A DNA stretch of 64,000 nucleotides from an uncultured Saprospiraceae bacterium (GTDB taxonomy: Bacteria > Bacteroidota > Bacteroidia > Chitinophagales > Saprospiraceae), in contig CALIAU010000016.1 of NCBI GenBank assembly GCA_938045585.1, positions 1 to 64,000 of the forward strand, in the 5' to 3' direction. Position numbers and translations under genes: made by a program. The notes beneath the pieces are model-generated. The model did no database searches, was not told the DNA's origin, and saw only the letters and a program-made list of their open reading frames with translations. Positions 55,867 to 64,000 of the stretch are shown here, one piece after another. Position 1 is the first letter of the stretch. Each line of letters starts with the position of its first letter.

Positions 55867-58800
55867 ACTTAATCATTATCATTTTATTCGTAGCTGTATG
55901 AGTTTTGGTCTCTAGTGTTAAATAGAGTAAGCCCGAAGAATGTATTTGGTCTATATTAATTTGCATCGCATTATACCCTTTCTCAAATTCGTCTGTAATC
56001 GTGTATAGTAACTTTCCAGTCACATCGGTTACAGTAATTTTCGCCTCAGAATCTGAAGGTAAATTGAACGATACTGTTGTCGTCGTATTAAATGGATTTG
56101 GAACATTTTGGTATAGACTGAAAGCATTGAGCACCTCTGTATTCCTAAGTTCCAAATTATAGATTTCTATTTTTTCTGACTGAACATATAATTCAGCGCG
56201 CAATGCAGTATTGTCTAAAACGATCTGCGTATTTTCTTTTAGTGCAGTTGCCGTTTCTATGTAAAACAATACCTCACCAGCCTGTACTTGAACTGCATCT
56301 TGTACGTTCCAGCTCAGATTCATTCTATTATTGTCTACTGTATAATTAGAACCCTGTACATCTATGACAGCTGATTCTAATCTTGTAAATTCAAATTGAT
56401 CTGTATTTAATACAGAGAATTGGAATCCTGCAAGTGTCATATCTTCTTCAGCTGTTACTGCTATTCTATTCTCATCAGTCGCTTCTAAATTTAACTGGAT
56501 AGTTCCAGCAGTTCTAGACTCTACTTCAAGATCAGAATTGAAACTTACTGTCTGATTGACATCCCCCATTTTTACTGCTATAAAGTCACTTTGCATCATA
56601 TTTTGATTCACATTATAATAGTCAATCAATTCTGAGAATGGGAATGGCTGTGTTGGGTCAGGATAATTTTCTGACTGGTCCACAAATTTCCAAGATGTAC
56701 TTGAAGGCAGTTCTGTGTAGATTCCAAGTATTAACTTTCTTAACTCTACTATATCCACAGCAGTTACTTTATCTGAACTGTTTACATCTGCTGCAATTAC
56801 TTTATAGGGAGAGTCTAGGATTTGTAATCCTAAAATATGTTTCTGTATAAGAAGGATATCCAGAGTAGATACACCATTTAAATAACTATCTTCCATAGTC
56901 GCTTCAATGGTATAGTCTGTATAGGCATCCAAATCTCTAAACGCAAAGGCACCCTGTCCATTTGTCATTTCATATGCAGGAAATTCTGGAGCATTTGACA
57001 TCAGCATAATTTCTACATCTTCTAGCTGATCATTATTCTCAGTATATACTCTTCCCTCTATATCTACATTTGCAAGGTTTACCCCATTACACACGCCATT
57101 GTTATCTTGTAGGATTAACATAGTCGAACAGAAGTCTTGGTTTCCATTTACATCCGTAACATAGATTTGCAGTTCTATTGTATCACTAGATCCATCCTCT
57201 ATATCGTCACATGTGAACGTTTGTACAACATCATTTATATTTGATGAGAACGAATAATGCAGGTCAAGCTGATCATCACAATTATCGTTTCCTTCCTTTA
57301 TAAAATCTGTAGCCCAGATGTCTACTGTACCACCATCTTCATTTATAGTAGTTACAATCGCATCTCTACAAATAGGTGTTGGAGGCTTATTATCCTCAAT
57401 ATCTATCTCCGTAGTACAGGTAGTTGCATTCCCACATTCGTCAGAAACAGTCCATCGAATAGAGTGTGTTCCTAAACTGAATGTTCCGTTAACAGAATTT
57501 GAATAGCCTACCTGATTCGGATCATTATCAATTATATAGAAGTATACTAGATCTGCATCGGGTGTACAATCATCTGACGCCTGAATAGTTACAGACACAT
57601 TTGCTTCACAATCCGCAGGATCTAAATCAGTTACTACGAACTCATCACAACCTGTGAAGATATTTGGTGCTTCAAAGTTTACCACCTTGATCACCTGCAC
57701 ACGTTCCCAGAAGCTATCTGTACAATGATCATGTACTGTCCAACTTCTTAAAATCTTATAACATACACCCTCTGTGTTTTCAAATACTTTGTCATCAAAA
57801 GACTCAGATACTTGACTACAGGCTACGTTAGAATATCTAGGAAAGCCACTTGCTAAAGGAAGATTATCTGGTAAAACATCTAAACCAGTACATCCTTCAA
57901 ACTCAATATCATCTGGCCAGTCAATATCACTATAGCTAAATGGATCTGTAATTTGCAGAGTCAGTATTTGTGTACATGACGTGGAGTTTCCTGCATCATC
58001 TGTTGCAGTAAATCTTCGTATCACTGTACTTCCTGACCCACATTCTTCATTATCTATAATTGGATCGTCCTCTGTGAGTGTAAATCCACAAACATCTGAG
58101 AATACTGGCATACCATACACAGAAAGATCACTTAGGTCTGCATCACAATTTAATGTTCTACTTGGTGGACAACTAATAAGTGCTGGTGGTGTATTGTCTT
58201 GTACTTCTACATTCACCATACATTCATTATTGTTGCCAGATGTATCCCATACACGCAATCTTACTTGCACTGTATTTCCTACATCTTCGCAGCAGAAATA
58301 TACTTTTTCGCCCCAGGCTAATGGTCCTCCACATGGATTCCCATCCATACGTATCACTTCAAAAGCATGGACGGAACAATTATCCCAACTTCCATCATCA
58401 AAGGATTCGTAACCTGCATGTGCTTCACCAAATTCATCAAGACCAACAAAGGTAAATTGATCACAAACTGGAATTGGTGGTTCATTATCTACGATAGATA
58501 CTTCTATGTTTCCAGTAGAAGTATTACCACAGGCATCTTCCAAGATATAGATTATCCATACCATGTCCCCTGCAGCAGGAATTTCTTTTATTGTGTATTG
58601 TTGGGTGATAAAATTGTATTCTACACCATCTGTTATAAAGTCCGTAAAAGGATCCGCAGAATCATCTGTTACCTTATACCCTACAGTATAGCTCCATTCT
58701 GAACACTCTTCTACAAAGAGTGGCTGAGGAACAACTATGTCTGAAACACAGGTATGGCTTGCAGCCTCCACTGTGATATCATCTGGAAGTGTGGTAAATA

Positions 58801-60304
58801 CCGGTGCTTGATCATCTGTTACAACAATAAATTGATTATGTGTTGTATCAATCAATTCACAGATATCTCTAATCTTCCACTTACGGATCAACTTATACGA
58901 TTGATCTCCACATTTTTCTAGTTCTGTATCTTCATATTCTACCAAAACATTTGCACAGAAGGTTCCATCAGGATATCCTGTGTGTTCTGGTGAAGGGTAA
59001 CCATTAGGCAGCATTTCCCAATCTCCACACGCTTCTAATGACGGATTCGCTCCAGCGATCGCATCATCAAAGTCAGCAGGGAAACTTAAGAATGCATCTA
59101 AGGTTGCACGTTCAATATTGATGATTTGTGTACATGAATTGGTATTACCCGCCTCATCTACAACTAACCATTCACGCTCAATGATTGCACCAAAGGGTCC
59201 ATCACATAAGTGTGTATCAGAGAAACTATCCTCAAAACTTAAGAATGCGTCTCCACAAAAATCATAGTCTTCTATTATATACGATCCATCTCCTTGAGGA
59301 ATTACATTTGTACCTACTGGGAAAACAGGAAAGCCTGATTCCTCAGGATCACTAGAGTCTTCACAAGACAATGTTACCTCCTCTGGACATTCTAAGAATG
59401 GTGCAGATTTATCTTCTACAAAAATTTGACCCCAGCATGAATTACCACTACAATCCTGTATAACAGAAACCTGTAGAAGTACGCCCACATAATCTTGGGT
59501 CACCATATTATTGGTCAAAATTTCGCCAGTCTCTGTATCTTGAATTATAATAGAATATGCATCGTTAGGCAAACCTGGTGCTTCTAATATCATGTCTGGA
59601 AATAATTCCAGCTCACAGGTCCCATTCAGGGAGATATTTACCAAATTATTACAGGCAATCTGATCTGCATCCGTTGCATCTGCAACTATAACTGGGTAGT
59701 CAATTTCAAATGGACATCCAAATGCACTTGTTCCAGTTGCCGTCACAGTATAATCACCTGTAACAGATCCCCACTCTACTAAAAGCGTATTACCTGATGG
59801 CACACTTGCCATAGGTGCTGGATTCACTGACCAAGTTATTGCACCTGTAACAGCAGTAGTGAGCGAATACGTCACCGGTCCCTGTGTATCACATACGTAG
59901 GAGTCTCCTTCTACCTCTGTATACACACATGGATCTGTTAAAGTGTATTCAATCTCATCAACACCATTCGTCAATGTAATGGTGAACGGAGTACCAGCAG
60001 TATAGAATCCTGAAAACGGATACATACCTGAACCCACTGGATCTTCGGTGATTAATGTTGTGTTTGGAAATTCAGTATCTGGAGCAACAGACTCAAAGAA
60101 ATTCCCTGAGCTAGATACTATCCAGTTCTCTCCATTGCCTGAGTTGATTACCAGGTCTTGTTGAAAGTAGGTTTCATCAGCCTGGCATATACACGGTGCT
60201 GAATCATCTAGCGTCTGGGCTATCATACTGCTACTAAATAGCAATATGAAAAAACCTAGCAAGGCTCCTACTCTACAATTACGTGTAAGTAATGGTTTGA
60301 TCAT
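55865..60304 (-). CDS. Giant HYR-like / dockerin / T9SS surface protein 2
   Basis: A 1479-residue paralogue of the protein at 51890. After the signal peptide comes an extra N-terminal region with a beta-sandwich unit (YSLTTAVTGAITWSVN), then HYR-like units with joints VEDKSAPFLECPEE, VTDDQAPVFTTLP, VDNEPPIPVCDQF, VQDNTPPALISCP and IEDNKPPTPICRD. The shared elements DIDWPDDIEFEGC and CYKILRSWTVHDHC follow. Dockerin-like repeats (YLNGVSTLDILLIQKHILG ... AADVNSSDKVTAVDIVELRK) are near 1139-1205, then a cohesin-like domain (about 1250-1380) and a sorting domain (YQNVPNPFNTTTTVSF ... ATNKMIMIK). Confidence 0.85.
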   Translation of the reverse strand: MIKPLLTRNCRVGALLGFFILLFSSSMIAQTLDDSAPCICQADETYFQQDLVINSGNGENWIVSSSGNFFESVAPDTEFPNTTLITEDPVGSGMYPFSGFYTAGTPFTITLTNGVDEIEYTLTDPCVYTEVEGDSYVCDTQGPVTYSLTTAVTGAITWSVNPAPMASVPSGNTLLVEWGSVTGDYTVTATGTSAFGCPFEIDYPVIVADATDADQIACNNLVNISLNGTCELELFPDMILEAPGLPNDAYSIIIQDTETGEILTNNMVTQDYVGVLLQVSVIQDCSGNSCWGQIFVEDKSAPFLECPEEVTLSCEDSSDPEESGFPVFPVGTNVIPQGDGSYIIEDYDFCGDAFLSFEDSFSDTHLCDGPFGAIIEREWLVVDEAGNTNSCTQIINIERATLDAFLSFPADFDDAIAGANPSLEACGDWEMLPNGYPSPEHTGYPDGTFCANVLVEYEDTELEKCGDQSYKLIRKWKIRDICELIDTTHNQFIVVTDDQAPVFTTLPDDITVEAASHTCVSDIVVPQPLFVEECSEWSYTVGYKVTDDSADPFTDFITDGVEYNFITQQYTIKEIPAAGDMVWIIYILEDACGNTSTGNIEVSIVDNEPPIPVCDQFTFVGLDEFGEAHAGYESFDDGSWDNCSVHAFEVIRMDGNPCGGPLAWGEKVYFCCEDVGNTVQVRLRVWDTSGNNNECMVNVEVQDNTPPALISCPPSRTLNCDADLSDLSVYGMPVFSDVCGFTLTEDDPIIDNEECGSGSTVIRRFTATDDAGNSTSCTQILTLQITDPFSYSDIDWPDDIEFEGCTGLDVLPDNLPLASGFPRYSNVACSQVSESFDDKVFENTEGVCYKILRSWTVHDHCTDSFWERVQVIKVVNFEAPNIFTGCDEFVVTDLDPADCEANVSVTIQASDDCTPDADLVYFYIIDNDPNQVGYSNSVNGTFSLGTHSIRWTVSDECGNATTCTTEIDIEDNKPPTPICRDAIVTTINEDGGTVDIWATDFIKEGNDNCDDQLDLHYSFSSNINDVVQTFTCDDIEDGSSDTIELQIYVTDVNGNQDFCSTMLILQDNNGVCNGVNLANVDIEGRVYTENNDQLEDVEIMLMSNAPEFPAYEMTNGQGAFAFRDLDAYTDYTIEATMEDSYLNGVSTLDILLIQKHILGLQILDSPYKVIAADVNSSDKVTAVDIVELRKLILGIYTELPSSTSWKFVDQSENYPDPTQPFPFSELIDYYNVNQNMMQSDFIAVKMGDVNQTVSFNSDLEVESRTAGTIQLNLEATDENRIAVTAEEDMTLAGFQFSVLNTDQFEFTRLESAVIDVQGSNYTVDNNRMNLSWNVQDAVQVQAGEVLFYIETATALKENTQIVLDNTALRAELYVQSEKIEIYNLELRNTEVLNAFSLYQNVPNPFNTTTTVSFNLPSDSEAKITVTDVTGKLLYTITDEFEKGYNAMQINIDQIHSSGLLYLTLETKTHTATNKMIMIK

Positions 60305-60607
60305 CGATCTCTAGTTTTAATTAAATTCAAATTCGTTTTTGCTCGCGCCCAACAGATTGTGTAAGTCTCTGGGCTCTTGAACACTCCCTTAAATCCAATA
60401 TCTATTCCAAAAGGCCTATCACATTAGCATTCCTAATAATGTGTGTTCACATTATTATTTTTAATAATCTGTAAGTAATTAGTAGCGAGATTAGAAGCCT
60501 ATCATATCAGAATATCTTTATATGATAGATTTTAAGATGGGTAGGCGTTTTGAATGTTAATGAGCACATTCTAGGTAGAAAATCTGCTTAAAATGAGATC
60601 ATCAGGC
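60305..60607. other. Intergenic region with two hairpins
   Basis: A 303-base gap with no convincing ORF. AATAATGTG-TGTT-CACATTATT (60435-60456) and CTATCATAT with ATATGATAG (60499-60528, 12-base loop) form two 9-bp stems. The second is 80 bases past the stop codon of the third giant gene and may be its terminator, though no U-run follows on that strand. I see no consensus promoter for the gene at 60304. Confidence 0.5.
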
Positions 60608-63600
60608 CTATTCTGCCCCGAGTAATAGCAGTTTAGATACTGTAGCAGCTTTATTATACGCTCTTACTGAATACAAGCCTGTAAATGCTATAGCACTGCA
60701 GTCCAACTCTAACCGGTTTTGACCTGCAATGATTTTTCGCTCCGTAGCCCAAAGTCTTTTACCACTGAGGTCATATATTTCTACATGTAGTGGCCCGTCT
60801 TCGAAATGATCTGAACGTATTATTAATGTTCTATTATCAATAAGAGATAGATGCATTTCTTGAGATTCTTGGCCAATTTCCTTCTCTTTGAATTCTAAAT
60901 TGTATACCGCATCTTCTGTATACAACACATTGTTAAATGCCATATCCAAGCTTGGACTAAACTTCTCATTCGACTCAAATGCAAAGAGTACATCCTTAGT
61001 TTTATCCCCTTCTAAGGTTTCTGTATTCCAGGAGAAACGTATGCTTTTATCTGAAACATAAAAGTTAGCATCATTAAAGCCGTTTAGATTACTAACTAAC
61101 TGATTGTTAGTTATTTCAGAGGACTTATTTAATGAAAACTGAATAGCACTTATGTTGGTTTCTTCAAGTAGATTAAATACATATTTCCATCTACCATTTT
61201 CGAAAGTACGGCTCCATTCCACTTCTAGATTTTGAGTGCGCAATTCTGACTCAAGATCACCCTGTAGAGTGACAGATGAATTCACATCGCCATACTTTAT
61301 TCCTACTATATTTTGCTCTACACTCCCCTCTGTTAGAAAAATATCAATATTTTCCTCCAAGCCCCAAGGATCCATTTCTGCCATCGCATCATCCCGTTTT
61401 ACAAATACCCAAGGATCACTTGTTATAGATAGTGTTTCTGTTTTTCCAAGTATCAACTTGCGCATATCTACGATATCAATTCCAGTTACCTTCCCACTTA
61501 GGTTGACATCTGCTGCGAGTACATCATAACCAGTCGGTAATAATGTTAAACCTAATATATGTCTTTGGATTAAAAGTAAATCGAGTGTCGTTACACCATT
61601 CAGATATGTATCTTCTTTTTCACAAAAGATCGAGTAGTTCAGAGAACTTCCTAAATTTTCAAAAACATAATTACCATCTGGGGATTCTGTGGATTGGGAA
61701 AAACTGGCCACCTCACAATCTAAATCAATAGTGAGATTTGGAATATTTTCATTCTTTGAATCTTGCACTACCCCTTCAATCATATCATTACTTATAACAT
61801 CCGGACAGGCATCCTGATTATCTTGTAGTATCAATTCAACTGTGCAAAATTCTGCATTTTGGCTTTCATCAATATACCATAGATCTAAAAATATGGTTTC
61901 TGAAATACCATTTGCTATATCTCCACACCCAAACTCTAAGACAGGAACATAGTTATCCTCTTCAAAGGAAACTATTAGATCACCCATGCTTGTACAATTA
62001 TCCGTCCCTCCCAAGTTATACTCTGAAGCCCATACCTCTGCCGTTCCGGCCTCATCCAAAACCATCGTTAAACTGCCCAGACAATAAGGCGTAGGTTTCT
62101 TACAATCGCTTACCTTGACTACCTGATTACAGAACACTGGATTCCCGCAACGATCCTCGACTCTCCACTGCACACTGTGTATACCTACAGGAAGACTATA
62201 AGTAAAGTTTGCATTAAAACCACTATACTCCACACTACCATCTGCCTCTAGATCCAAGGTAAAGTAGAATTCTAAATCGTCTGTTGCCGTACAATCATCA
62301 AAAGCTAAAATGGAGAAATCAAAGTTCTGGAAACAATTATCTTCCGTTATACAATGAAAAATAGAATCCGTGCAATTTATAAATTCAGGTGCTGTCAGAT
62401 TATTTATCTTGATTACCTGCTCCTCCGTCCACAGCCCATTTCCAGTCATTGCATCATACTGACACCAATCAATAACTGACCATGTCCTTACTATCTTGAC
62501 ACAGGCATTATCCGAAAAAACAAAGACCTCGTCTTCATAGGTAGAAGAGACGAGTGAACAATCTTCCAAAGCCCAGCTTGCATCACCCGAAATCGACGGA
62601 TCCAGAAAAGCAGTATCACAGGCTACGTATTCAAAATCTGATGGCCAGATAATATCATCTTCCGTAAAATTCCCCTCATTGACTATGGTAATCGTTTGTG
62701 TACACGAATCCACATTGTTACTGCCATCTATTGCGGTGAAGGTACGGGTAAGCGTACCAGAACTACATTCTAATTCCAACACATCACTGCTAGTAATGCT
62801 AGCTCCACAATTATCTTGAAAATATCCATCGGTACCTACAGCACCATTATTATAACTATCAAATATGACAATATCTTCCACCTCAGTTATATCGGACTGG
62901 ACCGTACCAAAGACCTCGTAATCAGATACGCTATTAAAATAGCTACAACTCACCGTCAAGTCAGTAGGACAATACAATGTGGGTGCAGCCTTATCTTCCA
63001 CTAAGACCTCCGTCATACAATAGTTCACTAAACCGTTTTCATCAGAAACTTCCATCTCTACCATCACGGTTGAACCAATTTCCTCACAACAAAAATCAAC
63101 AAAGAGTCCAAATTCAGTATTATTAAAACAAGCATCCGTAATCTTACGTAGTCGGAAACTCAGATTAGTACAGTTATCGATACTTTCATTATCAATACTG
63201 TTAGGAAACAATCTTCCTCCACCGGAATTTCCTACAGACACAGTTGTTACATCTATACATATTGCAAAGGGTGCACTGAGGTCTACAATTTCTAACTTAG
63301 TAATGCATTCACTCTCATTGTCGCAGGCATCCTCGGCCATCCAATGAATTGTATAGCTTCCCATCCCAAGTTCTGGTAAATCCAAATAATGACTTAGGTT
63401 GGAAAAATATTGAATCTGAATACCATCTTTTCTGATGACTGCATCTAGGCTCCAGTCACTACAGTTATCAAAAACCATAGGCACAGCAACGCTTTCATTT
63501 ATAATATTACATTGATACGGATTAACAGCGAGTTCTAAGGAATCCAAGCAAACAATCTCGGGTCCCAGAGTATCAGCAATCTCAATTAGCTGTGATTCGG

Positions 63601-64000
63601 TCCTAATCTGTGAAGTACACCATTCTATCACATTCCAGTTACGCAGTATCTTCTTAGTATCTCCACAAGAATTATAATTTACATCTTCATAGGTGGCATG
63701 TAGATAATAGCAGCCCGTAGTGTTCGGCATCCCTGTATATTCCGGGAGCGGATTCCCTATTGAATCTACAGGATAACTTACAGAACAATCTAATACAGCT
63801 AATTCATTCCCGTCATGGTTATCAGGAAATTCTACATCAAACAGATCCAATTTTTCTAGAAATATACGCTGAACACATTGCGCAATATTATCTGACGTAT
63901 CCTGCACGGTCCAGGTCCTATCAATAATAAGTTGATACTCCTCATGACAGGCTTGCTCTATTTCTTCATCCGCATAGCTTGCAATTGCATCCCCACAATT
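60608..64000 (-). CDS. Giant HYR-like / dockerin / T9SS surface protein 3 (5' end outside window)
   Basis: The frame is open from the stop at 60608 to the right edge, giving at least 1130 residues without a start; a GTG at 63907 is internal and not a start. The part before it (QACHEEYQLIIDRTWTVQD) matches the start of the first giant (QSCTDDYALIINRTW). HYR-like joints are IADTLGPEIVC, VEDKAAPTLYCP, INNLTAPEFINC, with shared DIIWPSDFEYVAC and CVKIVRTWSVIDWC. A dockerin-like pair (YLNGVTTLDLLLIQRHILG ... AADVNLSGKVTGIDIVDMRK) is followed by a cohesin-like part and a sorting domain (LEIYDLSGKRLW-type, ending KLLLLGAE). Confidence 0.85.
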   Translation of the reverse strand, partial: NCGDAIASYADEEIEQACHEEYQLIIDRTWTVQDTSDNIAQCVQRIFLEKLDLFDVEFPDNHDGNELAVLDCSVSYPVDSIGNPLPEYTGMPNTTGCYYLHATYEDVNYNSCGDTKKILRNWNVIEWCTSQIRTESQLIEIADTLGPEIVCLDSLELAVNPYQCNIINESVAVPMVFDNCSDWSLDAVIRKDGIQIQYFSNLSHYLDLPELGMGSYTIHWMAEDACDNESECITKLEIVDLSAPFAICIDVTTVSVGNSGGGRLFPNSIDNESIDNCTNLSFRLRKITDACFNNTEFGLFVDFCCEEIGSTVMVEMEVSDENGLVNYCMTEVLVEDKAAPTLYCPTDLTVSCSYFNSVSDYEVFGTVQSDITEVEDIVIFDSYNNGAVGTDGYFQDNCGASITSSDVLELECSSGTLTRTFTAIDGSNNVDSCTQTITIVNEGNFTEDDIIWPSDFEYVACDTAFLDPSISGDASWALEDCSLVSSTYEDEVFVFSDNACVKIVRTWSVIDWCQYDAMTGNGLWTEEQVIKINNLTAPEFINCTDSIFHCITEDNCFQNFDFSILAFDDCTATDDLEFYFTLDLEADGSVEYSGFNANFTYSLPVGIHSVQWRVEDRCGNPVFCNQVVKVSDCKKPTPYCLGSLTMVLDEAGTAEVWASEYNLGGTDNCTSMGDLIVSFEEDNYVPVLEFGCGDIANGISETIFLDLWYIDESQNAEFCTVELILQDNQDACPDVISNDMIEGVVQDSKNENIPNLTIDLDCEVASFSQSTESPDGNYVFENLGSSLNYSIFCEKEDTYLNGVTTLDLLLIQRHILGLTLLPTGYDVLAADVNLSGKVTGIDIVDMRKLILGKTETLSITSDPWVFVKRDDAMAEMDPWGLEENIDIFLTEGSVEQNIVGIKYGDVNSSVTLQGDLESELRTQNLEVEWSRTFENGRWKYVFNLLEETNISAIQFSLNKSSEITNNQLVSNLNGFNDANFYVSDKSIRFSWNTETLEGDKTKDVLFAFESNEKFSPSLDMAFNNVLYTEDAVYNLEFKEKEIGQESQEMHLSLIDNRTLIIRSDHFEDGPLHVEIYDLSGKRLWATERKIIAGQNRLELDCSAIAFTGLYSVRAYNKAATVSKLLLLGAE

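Noticed and set aside
52981-58702. Many plus-strand open frames inside the giant genes
   Set aside because: The minus-strand frames are continuous with clear domains; the others are low-complexity His/Leu-rich shadows.
60435-60456. Hairpin AATAATGTG / CACATTATT as a terminator
   Set aside because: A U-rich tail follows only on the plus strand, where no gene ends.

Overview
The window comes from an AT-rich member of the Bacteroidota, most likely the Saprospiria/Saprospiraceae. Several secreted proteins end in type IX secretion (T9SS) type A C-terminal domains. Surface lipoproteins, a DUF4249 protein and a TamA/BamA-like lipoprotein barrel are present. Promoters fit the Bacteroidota TTTG / TAnnTTTG form, and three giant proteins combine HYR-like, dockerin-like and T9SS modules, an architecture I associate with Saprospiraceae. 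No rRNA, tRNA or CRISPR array was seen.

Layout. 1-145: end of an IS3-like insertion sequence. 158-3771: a trans-sulfuration enzyme, a secreted thioredoxin, a membrane-bound LuxR-type regulator and a lipoprotein. 3904-7334: three tandem secreted paralogues sharing an N-terminal CYDLSV domain; the third has no sorting domain. 7357-14869: housekeeping genes (msrB, rimO, a GNAT enzyme, a SpoU methyltransferase, a GT39-like membrane protein, pyrG). 14870-15385: intergenic region with the pyrG promoter and a second promoter in front of two overlapping tiny ORFs. 15386-25223: secreted lipase, pepD, sialidase-fold T9SS protein, two lipoproteins, DsbA-like protein, HI0933-type flavoprotein, DUF418 protein. 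25417-34751: dnaK, DUF4249 lipoprotein, panB, mltG, tilS, peroxiredoxin-like protein, mdh. 34876-44907: M43-like T9SS protease, sucC, a REP-like palindrome cluster, esterase, cytochrome oxidase subunit III, TlpA-like lipoprotein, YCF48-like lipoprotein, TrmH, TamA/BamA-like protein. 45129-45922: AT-rich orphan gene bracketed by a short inverted repeat. 45954-51801: nth / LuxC-like / rluD / barrel cluster, then a second trans-sulfuration enzyme, an unknown protein and a phosphoesterase. 51890-64000: three tandem giant surface proteins, the last running off the right edge.

How the genes work together. Much of the content is cell-envelope biology: secretion and adhesion (T9SS cargo, HYR giants), outer-membrane assembly, peptidoglycan processing (MltG) and a set of extracytoplasmic redox proteins (thioredoxin, MsrB lipoprotein, TlpA-like protein). 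Core metabolism and RNA modification genes (pyrG, panB, mdh, sucC, rimO, tilS, rluD, two SpoU enzymes) are scattered among these as short operons with 4-bp overlaps. The most unusual items are the giant-protein tandem, the LuxR-type transmembrane regulator with a DUF4369-like outer domain, the truncated CYDLSV paralogue, the tiny ORF pair at 15090-15263, the palindrome cluster after sucC and the cassette-like gene at 45163.
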